Assembly: GCA_030063045.1 (NCBI GenBank)
Contig: JAQSEB010000064.1
Span: forward strand, 1,178,001 to 1,242,000
DNA from: Pratylenchus scribneri
Lineage: Eukaryota > Nematoda > Chromadorea > Rhabditida > Pratylenchidae
Length of the DNA: 64,000 bases
Reading direction: 5' to 3'
This document shows positions 45,631-57,087 of this stretch, one piece after another. The notes under the pieces are model-generated. The model saw only the letters and a list, made by a program, of their open reading frames with translations. It was not told the DNA's origin and did no database searches. The first letter of the stretch is position 1, and every line of letters begins with the position of its first letter. The position numbers were made by a program, and so were the translations under genes.

Positions 45631-47595
45631 AAACATTCAAAATGGTTTAGTTTGCGATGAGTTATAAAGAAAAACTTATTCGCCACATACAACCCGACCG
45701 GCCCACCACAAACCGTCGCGTACCCTTAAAAACTACCATATTTTTTTCATCTATATTTTTTTTTGATTTGATTAGAGATTGCAATAATATTGGTCTCTTT
45801 TGATTTTTATTAATTCGATGATAATATAGTGAAAATTCAAAATACAAGTCCAGATTTTGTGCTTTTTCCACCAGATTTGATTTAAAATAATTTTTTTATT
45901 TTTGTAAACTTTTTTCATCGAGACCCTTTCTTTTTTATTCACCAAAAATCTCAAAATTCGAATATTCAATATTATTTATACTTTACGATAGGATTGGATT
46001 ATTTAATAAAATTTTCATTTATACTTCTGCAATTTGTTATTTTTTAATGTCGGCCAGATTACTCTACGCGAAAAGTAGGTTGAATTTTATATTAATTTTT
46101 ATAAAAATAAAAATAGAACGGCGAATGGATAATTTTGGGGCATAGAATTTTAATTAGGAAAAATTAAACGGCCAATCTTTAAGTATCTGTATATTTCTGT
46201 ACCAAATTATTCAATAGTGGGCAATTCAAATTCAAATGAATCCATATCCCGATTCCCGATGAAAAAAAAATCGAAAAATACGGAAAACACATTTCTAGAA
46301 CTAATTTAACGTACAGACACCGATTCTGAACTTTGAATTTTGATACCTTACCATCTTGATAAGATATTGCTAGCTTTACCAACAAAAAGCATAGAAAGGA
46401 CTAATGGCATTTTTGATAAAATTTTTATATGGCCATATTATTGCTTTTTCCTTGCAGTTCGATGAGCTGAATGTTGACTATTTATTGGTTATATAAAAAT
46501 TTCACCAAAAATAATATTGGCCCCACCATATGCTTTATGATGTTATAATTCCTAAGTAGCAATATCTAATCAAGATTATGTGATATCAAAAGAATTGTTT
46601 CTCGTAATTCTTTAAATTTTTTTAATGGTGGATTCTTTAGGATTGCCCATTAGTGAACATATCATCTAATTTCTAGTAAGCCTAAAGAAAATTTGAGTTT
46701 TGGACATTTAAATTATTAATTTTAGTTAGGAAACCTGAAATCGCAAATCAATCAGAAATTGACCATGTCCGCATTTGCATTGTTTGTATGGCTGGACTAG
46801 TCCCATTTTTAATGGAAACCTGGATGGCATTTACAGGCGGAAATATTAAGAATACAACAACTATAGTGAAATCTTTTGGTGGCATTTGTCTGTATCGATA
46901 TATACCGGATTTATTGAAATATTTTTGCTATTTTATCGAGGATTTATGTCTATTTTTGTTATGCCGTGATTTTCGACGGATGTTTATGTTACCAATTTTT
47001 TGCCGCAAGTCGCGGACTAATGCCATTGCGCCGGAACAGATGATTTCATTGCCTGCCACTCAAATAGTTGAAGAAAATGGGGAACAAATTTCACGAGAAT
47101 AAAAAGATAAAAATATTAATGAAATGAATTTTTTTAATACATTAAAATGTGATTTTTATTGTAAAAGAGGAATTTGATAAAATTAAATGCAAAATTTTTA
47201 ATTTGAAAATTTAGTTTTGAATAAAAAAAGAACTTAATTTTTAATAAGAAAAACTTTAAATATGTATAAGATAACGACAGAATCAAATGAAATTGGTATA
47301 TTAGTAAATTTTTATAATATTGTAAAGAAAATTTAATTTATCAATATTAATTTAAATATAATGAAACCAAAATCGCCCTATAAATTACCCCCAAAATAGA
47401 ACAATTCTAATATATAATAATTTTCATCATTAGCCAAATACCGGTTTAAAAATTGAGCTTTTTTGGTTTTCATAGGTAAAACTTTTTTCCTTTTGGTTTT
47501 TGAGTTTTGAGCCAGGAGAATGGGGGGGCAGTTAGAGTCTTGGCTACAAAATGATCTATGGTTTGTGGTGTCTAAACTCAAAACCCAGGGCTGTG

Positions 47596-47769
47596 GAGGT
47601 GCGCAAAAATTAGTAATTCGACACTTTTTTCTTCGTGGTCGAATTATTCAGATGGGAGGGAGTTAGACCGAGGTCGCGGGTTCGAAGCCCACCATGGGCA
47701 GATAATTTTTTTAGTTGATAAACAGAAAAGTGATTTTGGGCGTGTTTTAACCATTTTTGAGGTGCGCAA
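47596..47769. repeat. tRNA-derived, SINE-like insertion
   Basis: An internal stretch at about 47634-47702 resembles a degraded tRNA: cgtggtcgaattattcagat resembles a D-arm/A-box region, and ggtcgcgggttcgaagccca contains the GGTTCGAA B-box core. The T-stem has a mismatch and no full cloverleaf can be drawn. The block is flanked by an 11-bp direct repeat, gaggtgcgcaa, at 47596-47606 and 47759-47769, as expected for a retroposed SINE. Confidence 0.55.
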
Positions 47770-48105
47770 TTTTCAGAAACAATTTCTTTACAATACAAAT
47801 GCAAGAAAAGTATCCAATATAAACATTATTGATGAAATAATAAAAAAATTAAATTTGAAATGGAATTTGTAAAGAATTTATTTGAAATAAATTTATCAAA
47901 ACATCAATTAGAATTGGGAATAATATGCTAATGATGACACATTCGTAGGGAATTTGAATGCAAATTTTTAAAATGAATATATTCAATAAATAAAATTTGA
48001 AAGATTTCACATTTTTGGTGAGATTGAGGTCGACGATTAATGAGAATTAATAAAAATGAGAAAATAATAAACAGTGGTCTATTCTCAAAAATGTGGGAGC
48101 TTTCT

Positions 48106-49753
48106 TCATTCTTCACCATTTTCCATTCCCACATCACATTGCTGGAAAAATTTGCCAAATTCCTTAAATTGCCATTCATCTTCTTTGTTGCCAAAATTCG
48201 CTCGAACTGAATCGCCAGCATTGTACAAATTGATGGCTGGGAAAAGTTGGAATGTGGAAAATTTTACGGGCAAATCAGCTTTTCCTGAATTTTTAATTTT
48301 TAGTATTTTTTTTTTATTAATGTTTCAAATATTTTACCCAAAAATTCGCCATTCAAAGTGGCGAAACATTTCAAATTTTCCGATGAAAGGATTATGCCAA
48401 TGCCAACCACATCTCCCTTCTTGAACCATTCATTGTCATTTTCCAATTTGGTACAAGTGCCTTCAATCCAAATTTCATCTTTTCGACTAATTCCAATTGA
48501 ATTAGGCACATCACCAAGCCATTCATATACCAATGGAAAACTTTGGCCAAAAAAACCGATGCCAATGCCTCCATCCCTTAATAAAAATGCATATGAAGGG
48601 CTCATATTAATTTTTATTATTTTTATCATTTCTAATTGTAATTCCATTTGAAATGATTTTTTGAAAACAATTCCATATTTAAGATTAGATTGCACTGGCT
48701 GTGTAGCAGGGATGCGTATCGGACCCCAAAAAAATCCGATACCGATATGCCAAAAAACCCGCCGATATCCCCGATATCCGATACCGATACGATACGATAC
48801 GCATCCCTGCTGTGTAGATATTTAGCTCTAATGGCTTATGTCAGTGATGATTTAATCATTCTGTGAAAATATTATATACCATTCGAAACCTCTAATAAAA
48901 GTGTCTTCTATAATTTTTCTTTTTAGGATTTTATTAAATTAATTTTATTTTTCTTTATTTTCAAGTAAAATAAAATTCGGAATTTTACTGAAAAATTAAA
49001 TAATAATCAGATTGTTGAGGACTCTAAGCTTTATTTTAGAATAGTATATCACTTTCCATTTTGATTGTTTATTCTTAGAGAAATATTTCAAAAACTGAAT
49101 CAAATTTTTCTATATTTTTTGAATCGAATAAATTAAATACCATATTGACGAATTGTTGAGAATTTCCATTTCAAAATAGAAAGGAATTGAAGGAATTTTG
49201 GCAGACAAATTGAATGTTGGAACTGGCGAAATGGCACTTGCACAATTGCGTTCTTAAAAAGTTTTATTTTCATTTTAAAATAATTTAAATTTAACCATTT
49301 GGGCCGGAATGCTTAACGACAAGTCCATCTTCGGAAATTATTAATTTCGGACCACAATTTTCTGCATCCAATTTGTTTTCATTTGAATCAAATTTGACCA
49401 AATGCATTCCATCAATTCGTTCGTTCAAGTCTGTCAACTAAATTTTTGAAAATAAATTTCAGCCAATGAAAATTTTATTTTTAAAATTTTATAAAATTTG
49501 CTTCTAAATTTAAAAGTTCCAGTTAAAAAATAAAAAAAAAATTTCTAATGACATTATTAATATATATATAATATTTTTTTTCTAAAATTGAATAAATTTT
49601 TCATAATTTAGTTATAAAAAGATTCATGACTGGGAAAAAACTTTATTATAAGGAAATCTTCATTTGATAAAATTGTAAAAAATACATTTTAATTTTCAAT
49701 TTAAATTTATAAAATAGTACCTCTTCATTAATTCGTTCCTTTATTTCGTCCAT
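48106..49753 (-). CDS. SPRY-domain protein, complete 234-aa frame
   Basis: Five exons in agreeing phases total 705 nt: 49753-49721, 49437-49296, 49252-49141, 48576-48338, 48284-48106. The N-terminus MDEIKERINEELTDLNERID is a short charged helix. From about residue 45 the chain follows a SPRY/B30.2 fold: LVVKHSGPN, FYFEMEILNNSSIW, GGIGIGFFGQSFPL, WFKKGDVVGIGI, FATLNGEFLGKA and the hallmark AINLYNAGDSVRANFG. SPRY domains bind partner proteins, and this one resembles the RanBPM-type SPRY rather than TRIM proteins. There is no signal peptide, so it is not an evident secreted SPRYSEC effector. Intron 4 contains a 103-bp hAT MITE. A 131-codon open frame that begins at a GTG in that intron is not the true start: using the acceptor at 48577 restores the expected SSIWDGGIGIG junction. 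Confidence 0.85.
48707..48809. mobile_element. 103-bp hAT MITE in a SPRY gene intron
   Basis: Ends CAGGGATGCGTATCG and CGATACGATACGCATCCCTG (partly repeated) are classic hAT termini. The flanking 8-bp duplication is perfect: ctgtgtag at 48699-48706 and 48810-48817. The interior is a run of ccgatatcc/cgatac motifs that is itself palindromic. Confidence 0.9.
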
Positions 49754-51214
49754 TTTCCCTATTATTTTGAAAATTAGCAGAAATTTTCGAAAATTTTATC
49801 CTTTTGAAAAGATTTCCATTTTCACACCCTTTTCAACACAAAATTTTTAGCATATATTATTGAAAAATAATTGTGAGTGTCCAGTTTAGATGGTAGTAAT
49901 ACCAATTGTCTCTAAAAACTAACAAACAGGAACAGGACTCAAATTTTTATAATAATGTCTGTAAATTATATATTTGAATATTTTTTCCATTTCAGTATGG
50001 ATTATCGAAATGCTTATAAAAAGGAATTCAAATCGATTCGATTGTTCAGAATTATTTGCAGGCGACAAAAACAATTGACTATTAAAATTACTCCAATTTC
50101 AGATCATATTATTATTAATTGAATATTTTCCTTTTTTTGAATAAATTTGGTTAATATTTAATTTTTATAAAAACAAAATTTCAAAAAAGGCTAATCAATA
50201 GGGAGCGGATTTTTAAGAAATTGCATATATTTATATGCAAATACATATTTTGACATTTTTTTGGCAAAAATTGTCGTTAATAATTGCAATAAAAATCGAA
50301 AAATTGCATATTTTAATGGTTTTTGATCAAAAAAATTTAAATTTTTCTTGGATTTGATCTCGAGATCAGATCATGACTAATATGTTATGTTTGAAAAGTA
50401 AAATTGTACTATCAGATAGAGGAGATTTAGCTGCAAATAATATGTAGTCTAAACAATTGTTTTCGGATTAGAAGATACAAATTTTTATCTTTGAAAAGGT
50501 GCCACTTGAGTTCGGCCCATAAGCTAAAAATTCGTCAAGCATTTTTGCTTCTGGCACAAAGATATAAGTCGTAACAAAGGATATAAATATTATATATTAT
50601 ATACCCTCTACTCCTAATAATATATTATTTCAAATTCATCCAATTCTGTTTATTTATAAAAAAGTTATGATAAAAATACGAGTTTCCAGACTTTTGGCGC
50701 ACCCTGTATATGCTATTTGAATGAAAAAAAGCCAAATATTTAAAATAAAAATATTATTTTCAGATTTTGACGATGATGGCATATCATTCATCTTTTTTTT
50801 TATTCTAAAATTACTTATATTTAAAAAATGATTTCATAATCTGGACTTTTTTAAATAATTTTAATGATAAATAAAATTAAAATTTATAGTTGGCTTTTAA
50901 ATCACATCCATTAATTCTTTCTTTTAATTTCCACAAATTTTTTTTGCAATTAGTTGATTTTTAATATTAGTATAAATACATTTATATTATCCATCTCATT
51001 CATATTCTTTTTATATTAGTTTTGTTAATGAAAAAACAAAAAAAAGGAAAAAAAATTTTTAGGATTTTTATTATCTCTACATGAATAGAATTGTTACATT
51101 TTTATTCACTAATATAGTGTCATTATAAAATTATAAAAATAATGAAAATATATAATGTTAAAAACATTTTGTTTTATGCAAAATTAAATATTATATTCTC
51201 TTTTTTGATATTCT
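49754..51214. other. Intergenic AT-rich region
   Basis: This spans the 5' side of the SPRY gene and the 3' side of the dehydrogenase gene. I see no exon, no tandem array and no inverted-repeat element. A possible poly(A) region of the dehydrogenase lies toward 51200. Confidence 0.5.
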
Positions 51215-54104
51215 CTAAGGGCGCATAAAAACTTTTACGCAACCGCCCTCTTTATCGCACATTTTTTTGAAGAATTTTGGTCCATCTTCCAATGTTCCAT
51301 AATCTGAAAAATAGTAAGAGAATTTTGTATTTTTTTTATTAAATTATAAGAATTTTAAACTGACCAGTGACTAAAAATGTTGGATCAATTTCACCGGTGC
51401 GAACTTTTTCCATACAAAATTTGATGTATTTCTGTGCAGGGCATTGACCCCCGCGAACGGTCAATCCCTTTTCCATCATTGGGCCAATTGGGAAATGGTT
51501 GGCAAAACCGCAATAAACACCCAAAATTGAAACATTGCCGAATTTGCGTACAGCTTGGAACATTTGAACGAAAATTTCGGATGTGTCTGTTTCAAGACCT
51601 GTAGAAATTAATTAAATATTTAATAGATAGGCAAATATAATCAATAAAATGTTTAATATTTTATTGTCAATATATTTTTGTAATTTTTAATTATTTCAAT
51701 TTATTCGATATTGATTTTTAAATATTATATTTTTGAAAAAAAATTATTTTTTATTTTTTTTAAATTAATATCAAAAAATAATTTTTTTTATATTAAACTT
51801 AGGTTGAATTTGTATAGGATTTGTCATTATAAATTTTAAAAATTGATCCCTGTTATGGCCATGTTTTATGGCCATAAATACTGATTTTTCGATCAAATAA
51901 AAAGAATTATTTTATAGCAAGAATTTTCGAAATTTTCTAAAATTTGTAAAATTTCACAAAAAAATCTAAATTTTATCATATGTGCCACCATTTTCGTTAT
52001 AATTTTTTCTATAAAACGAGGATTAAATTTTTATCTTAAAATTGTAAATCAAGAATTTTTTAAAAAAAAAATTATAAGTTTTTTACTATTTTAAATGACT
52101 ATTTTTTCCCAGCAGCCCTAATTAGTATTCACCTAATGCCACTTCAATCTTGTGGATCCAACTTTGCATATAATCAAAACCGGCACACTCAATTGCAATA
52201 TCCAATGCACCACCATCCAAACGATTCCGAATCACCTCAACCACTTTTCCCTTATGCTCCATGAAGTCAATGGTCTCAATGCCCAAATGGCTTCTGGCCA
52301 ATTCAAGGCGTTCCGGAATGGCATCGATACCTATGATGCGTTTTGCACCCAAAAGCTAAAAATTTATTTCGAAAAATTTTATTTTTAATTCACATTACCT
52401 GACACCAACGAGCGACCATTAGCCCAATAGGACCCAAACCCCAAATGCCGACAACACTGCCTTCCTGAATTAAAAAATTAATTTGAGTGAAATAGTGGAA
52501 AAAATTTTAAAAAATTTATAAATTCAAAAATATGATTTCAATAATGTAATAAATAATAAAATATAATCTTTTTCCGATTTTTTTTACCTTAACTTCGCCC
52601 ATTTGTGTACCAAAATAGGCGGTCGGAATCACATCTGTCAAATATAACGCCTTTTCATCAGGAATATCATAGGGAACCGGGAAACAGTTCACATCGGCGA
52701 ATGCAACTCGAACAAATTCGGCATGGCCACCTGATAAATTCAATCCAATATATATGTTATAGAAGATTTTGATTTCATTCGATTTTGATTTCTGCTAACA
52801 GATATCGATTTGGTCTGATTAAAAATAATTTATTGCCAATATTGTTCTGTGTGTTCAAACTTCAAAGGCCATAACACAGCTCATAGATATTAGATTAGAT
52901 GGCGGGCAGTTTCTAGACTGTATCGGTTCTAAAATCTGGTTTTCGGTTCGCAAAAAATATCGGTCTATTCCGGTCCCTCCTATTTTCGGTTCTAAAGAAA
53001 AAAAATTCTCAATTTCAGTCCTAAATTTCATCGTTTTTTGGAACCGGAACCGACCAAAATCTATTAGACATCCCCGAGTATTGATTTATGGTCCTGATTC
53101 TAATCCTTCCTAACCTAACCTTAAAAATACTAACTAAACCGGTTGAAATACCCAAGGTCATAATTTAGGGAACTTAGATTCAAAATGTTCACATCAATTC
53201 AAAATGACTATGACGAATTGAATGAACTATAAATCAAGGCCTAATATAACTAGAACATATCGCAATCAAAATCGGCTGTAAAATCAAAATCGGCCGTTAC
53301 ATATATAATTTGGAAAAATATTCAATATACCGGGCACTCCACCAGTCAAATGCGAATATCCATAAAAGGCCGGTGGTCTGTCCCCGTAGAGTTTGCCGAC
53401 AACCGCCGATGGATTGGTCACATCGCAGCCGGTGTATTCTTCCCGTTGGCAATAGTCACATTGGCCACAGGCAATTGCAAAGGCTACCAAAACGCGCTGA
53501 CCTCTGTGGATTTTCTGCACTTCTTCACCAGTTTCTACCACAATGCCCATGAATTCGTGGCCTGTGAAGTTTAAAATTTCTTTTGTTAAATTTTCCTTTG
53601 ATTTAATTTTTTAATTAATTTTCCCTCTTAAAAATACACCACCTTGTATATCGCCTTTTTTCATGCCTGGGAAAGTGCCCTTGTAGAGATGCAAATCTGA
53701 GCCACAAATGGTGGTAGCTGTCACTTGTAGAATAACATCGGTGGGATCCGTGATGCATGGCCTATATTTAGTAATTTTATAGATAATAGGATTAAACAAT
53801 TTAATGCAAAAAAATATTAGAACTTTTTTCTTTTCTTTTATTCAAATTTTTGACTGACCGAGCATGTTCCACATATTCCATGTCATATTTGCCATTCCAA
53901 ACCAGACAATGCATTCGGTGTTCTTCATCCCATTTGGGCTGAAAAAAGATAATAAAATTTAATACATTTAAATTAATTAAAATAATTTTATATTATTAAA
54001 ATAATTTAATTTGCCACTAAAAATCAAACCTGTACGGCTGTCGCTGTTTTTACAGCTTTCCCAGCCAGAAATTCTGCCGCATTTGTTTTTAAAGTCTCAA
54101 GCAT
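51215..54104 (-). CDS. Zinc-dependent alcohol dehydrogenase family protein, 419 aa
   Basis: Nine exons, all GT...AG and in phase, total 1260 nt: 54104-54030, 53938-53859, 53761-53643, 53561-53331, 52730-52588, 52464-52399, 52355-52133, 51598-51365, 51303-51215. The catalytic zinc ligands are visible in [11 protein letters not shown] and GHEFMG. The structural zinc lobe is [15 protein letters not shown] (C-x2-C-x2-C-x7-C). A GLGPIG motif binds the nicotinamide nucleotide, and [13 protein letters not shown] is the second Rossmann strand with an acidic residue favouring NAD. The pattern [12 protein letters not shown]...[10 protein letters not shown]...[13 protein letters not shown] matches bacterial and fungal COG1063 dehydrogenases better than animal class I-III ADHs. 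The substrate is not determinable; formaldehyde or a sugar alcohol are family possibilities. An N-terminal extension of about 30 residues precedes the usual start. All key residues are present, so it should be active. Confidence 0.9.
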
Positions 54105-54758
54105 TATTTCGGTAAAGAATTCAGCTTATTTTAAATTCAACTATTAATTAATTAATATCGATATTTTTTTATTTATTAAACTAAATTTATTTGGGGATAA
54201 TAAAATGGAATAAAATAATAAATTAAAAAGGAAAAAAATATATAAATATTTTCCACACATAAATATTTTGTTTTTTGATGTATTATTTTTGGAGAATGTG
54301 GGATTGGTGAAAGGAAAGACTATTATATAAATAAATAATAAACACATGCTAAACTCTCATTCAAACAGAGAACACATCAAAGAGAGAGGAATGTGATGCC
54401 GATGACCAAACAACAAAATAAAAAGCAACCACTTTGTTTACAAAAATGTTTACCTTGACTTTAGAAAGCAAATAAAAAAAATTATTTTTGAATTCCATTA
54501 AAAAGTAAGTCTACTTTAGCTAAAATTTAAAGTTCCAAAATGACGATAATCGTTCATAATATTTTTTTTATCTTTTCTTATTTTCCTAACATTCTATTAT
54601 TTTTATCATTTTTTTTTTCTATTTAAGTGTTAAATTTTAAATCATCATTTTTTCATCCGATAAAAAATATTCCTCTCTCTCTTATTTTTAATTTGAATAA
54701 TTTAGCTATGGTTTTCGATAAAAATAGACAAATAAAATCAAATTGCATCAAAATAACA
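54105..54758. other. Upstream region of the dehydrogenase gene
   Basis: AT-rich with no recognised gene or element. Minus-strand sequence just before the start codon contains ttaaaataagctgaatt, a possible trans-splice acceptor. Promoter elements cannot be named. Confidence 0.45.
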
Positions 54759-54954
54759 TCAATTTTTGTGGTTTTCCACAATTCTTTTCTTCTCTAATTT
54801 CGCCAATTCGCCCCGGTTCCAGCAGCTTTTGTGTCCAGCGGGATTCTTGGGCAGATCATTTTCTTTCCACAAGTCAGGCGTCAAATAGGAATAGGTGCGC
54901 TGGATGGCGTAGTAGGTGCAAAATTGCCCAATGTCGCGGTCTGCTGGCCAATGG
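54759..54954 (-). CDS. Orphan C-terminal exon of an unrecognised protein
   Basis: A TTTTCAG acceptor at 54955-54961 opens an in-frame stretch of 65 codons to TGA at 54759. The translation, starting HWPADRDIGQFCTYYAIQRT and containing LTPDLWKENDLPKNPAGHK, ends LEKKRIVENHKN. It has good codon character, with GC-richer third positions than the flanks, and looks like the end of a real cytosolic or mitochondrial protein. I cannot name the family. Upstream exons on the minus strand were not found within the 2 kb before the DHX16 remnant and satellite. Confidence 0.5.
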
Positions 54955-55139
54955 CTGAAAATTGGAAATGGAAAATTAATTCATGCTTTTACTGGCTTTG
55001 ATAATTGAAAAGATTTTTAAATTGAAATTATATTAAAATGGAAGTCCTCTAATCTATCAACCTAAAATTGGATTTGAAACTATTTTATAGATTAGTGAGA
55101 GCACATGCGTGAACATTTTTATTGGTACTTGTAATTATC

Positions 55140-55620
55140 CGGTTACTGGGATCTCGAAATAGGAGAGGGCCGTAGCTAGGGAGGAGCATGCCCTCCCCTC
55201 CGGAAAAAATTATGAAAAAGTAAAGGGAGAGAGACCCTTCTGTTTTTCATTTGTAAAAATTTTCATTAAAATTTTTCGGTACTTACGTATTATCTGTGCG
55301 GAGATTTTTTAGGTCAACTGGGAAAAGATACCGGTGACCCTCCTGAGCCATATGGGTATAGGATTATGGTCTTTAGGGGATAAGTTACCATCTCACATAT
55401 CCCTAACCCTAATCACTTTAAGGGACGACCCTTCATTCTTTTCACATCTACGCACAAATAATAAGTACCAATTTTTCGTTGAGCGGCCAATTTTGGCCTT
55501 CTAATTTTTTTCTCTGCGCTGCCAAAAAAACTTAAAAAATTTGCCTCCCCCTGCACCACTCTGGAATTTTTTCTAGCTAGGGATCTGGAATATGAGTAGA
55601 TTTGGAGCAACACCAAGGTC
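55140..55620. repeat. Dispersed repeat around gggccgtagctaggg
   Basis: Contains gggccgtagctagggaggag, related to the terminus of the element at 57873, followed by a block (ggtacttacg...tcaactgggaaaagatacc...ccctaaccctaatcac) also seen at 11640-11760. No gene is supported here. An ORF of 67 codons on the minus strand spans the repeat. Confidence 0.5.
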
Positions 55621-56231
55621 CTCCTACTTCCTATAGGGAAGCTGAAGCTCTAAAATATTCCTAGGGCCTTAACAAGATGTTTTACCTATTGTCTAATTCT
55701 CAATCAGAGAAACTATGGTCTGACCCTGCACCTTGAAGATGCCTAAAATCTGCCCCGGATAATATAAAGAACAATTACCTTTGTAATAATATTTTTACAT
55801 TATAAACTTTAGTATTAACGTATAATCTACATTAATCAATAAAAAACATGTCACTTTTACTTCTTTGTTAATCAATGGGAATTGATTTGTTAAGCTTTAC
55901 CCCCGAAATTTGCTAAAGTCAACGGGGACCACTATTTTTGTAGCGCTCTTAAGGTTGCCGCTAAAAATGGGACTAGGTTTATAGTTCTAGCTAGGGACTA
56001 AAAAGATAGAACAAAAAATATTTCCGAGAATTAATTTGATTTGAGTCATCGGTCACTCCTTCCTGTCTGTATACGGACTTGTACTTGTCTCGTTTGGGTC
56101 CGCTTTTTTCTCCAAGGAGGAAAAATTTGGTGCTATTGCAGTTTATGAGATGGTAGGGTAAAAGGAAAAAGGATGAGCAGGACGGAGGAGGATGATGATT
56201 ACGAAGAAGAGATGAAGCTGTGAATGATTGT
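55621..56231. other. Non-coding spacer
   Basis: No gene recognised. A short gat/gaa-rich palindrome (gaggaggatgatgattacga...gaagctgtgaatgattgtct) lies at about 56180-56240 at the border of the satellite. Confidence 0.4.
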
Positions 56232-56850
56232 CTTCATCATTTTCTTCATCATCTTCTTCTTCATCCTCATCTTCTTCATCATTCTCACCATTTTATTCTT
56301 CATTAATCATCATCATCTTCATCATCTTTCTCATCATCATCTTCTTCTTCATCCTCATCTTCTTCATCATTCTCACCATTTTATTCTTCATTAATCATCA
56401 TCATCTTCATCATCTTTCTCATCATCATCTTCTTCATCCTCATCTTCTTCATCATTCTCACCATTTTATTCTTCATTAATCATCATCATCTTTCTCATCA
56501 TCATCTTCTTCTTCATCCTCATCTTCTTCATCATTCTCACCATTTTATTCTTCATTAATCATCATCATTTTCATCATCTTTCTCATCATCATCTTCTTCT
56601 TCATCCTCATCTTCTTCATCATTCTCACCATTTTATTCTTCATTAATCATCATCATCTTCATCATCTTTCTCATCATCTTCTTCTTCATCCTCATCTTCT
56701 TCATCATTCTCACCATTTTATTCTTCATTAATCATCATCATCTTCCTCATCATCATCTTCTTCTTCATCCTCATCTTCTTCATCATTCTCACCATTTTAT
56801 TCTTCATTAATCATCATCATCTTTCTCATCATCATTTTCTTCATCGTCCT
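56232..56850. repeat. GAT/GAA-rich satellite with trimeric higher-order structure
   Basis: A repeat of tcatcatcttcttcttcatc-type sequence with an anchor phrase attctcaccattttattctt that occurs at 56281, 56369, 56454, 56533, 56621, 56706 and 56785. Spacings are 88, 85, 79, 88, 85, 79 bp, so the true unit is a 252-bp trimer present twice. More irregular tracts continue to about 56960. Open frames rich in Ser/Phe on one strand and Asp/Glu on the other are by-products. Confidence 0.95.
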
Positions 56851-57087
56851 CATCTTCTTCTTCTTAATCATCCTTATTATCATCTTCAGCATTATTATCC
56901 TCATTATTATCTTCTTCTTCTTCATCCTCCATCATTTTCTTCATCTTCTTCATCATCTTTATATTCCCTTTTCCCTTCCTTTCCGTAAATTGCAATAATA
57001 CCTTAGGGTTTTTGGATACTAAAAACTTAAAATTTTTTGAAAAATTCAACAAGTTTTTGTTTAAATATGATTTAAATCTCCACAAAC

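Larger units (their letters stand above)
42138..47102 (+). pseudogene. 7TM chemoreceptor-like GPCR, tandem copy B, probably decayed
   Basis: Exons paralogous to copy A: 42138-42281 (MALDFCGEFNPVYTYTVRII), 42623-42840 (ending INRNLAVYFPFWYERNIKFR), 44367-44396, a TM4 block near 44500-44640 (RLLLITCLVIWIFSGSI), a TM5 block near 45950-46074 (YTSAICYFLMSARLLYAK), 46726-47102 (last exon, ending ENGEQISRE). Exons 1, 2 and 6 are open and in phase. The TM4 exon cannot be reached in frame from the preceding donor because small indels precede NIRILRLLL. Intron 2 alone holds a 1.1-kb Tc1/mariner-sized element with a MITE inside it, and a foldback repeat and a 588-bp element lie in the later intron. Coding parts resemble copy A closely, so decay seems recent. 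A hidden splice form that rescues the frame is possible. Confidence 0.6.

Noticed and set aside
45265..45667. Two overlapping 80-100 codon open frames
   Set aside because: They lie in the GC-rich core of an inverted-repeat element with a 9-bp target duplication.
48300..48695. 131-codon single-exon version of the SPRY gene
   Set aside because: It starts at a GTG in an intron. Splicing at 48577 joins the upstream SPRY exons in phase and restores the expected domain.
56228..56479. Serine/phenylalanine-rich open frame
   Set aside because: Read-through of the TCATCATCTT satellite with no gene structure.
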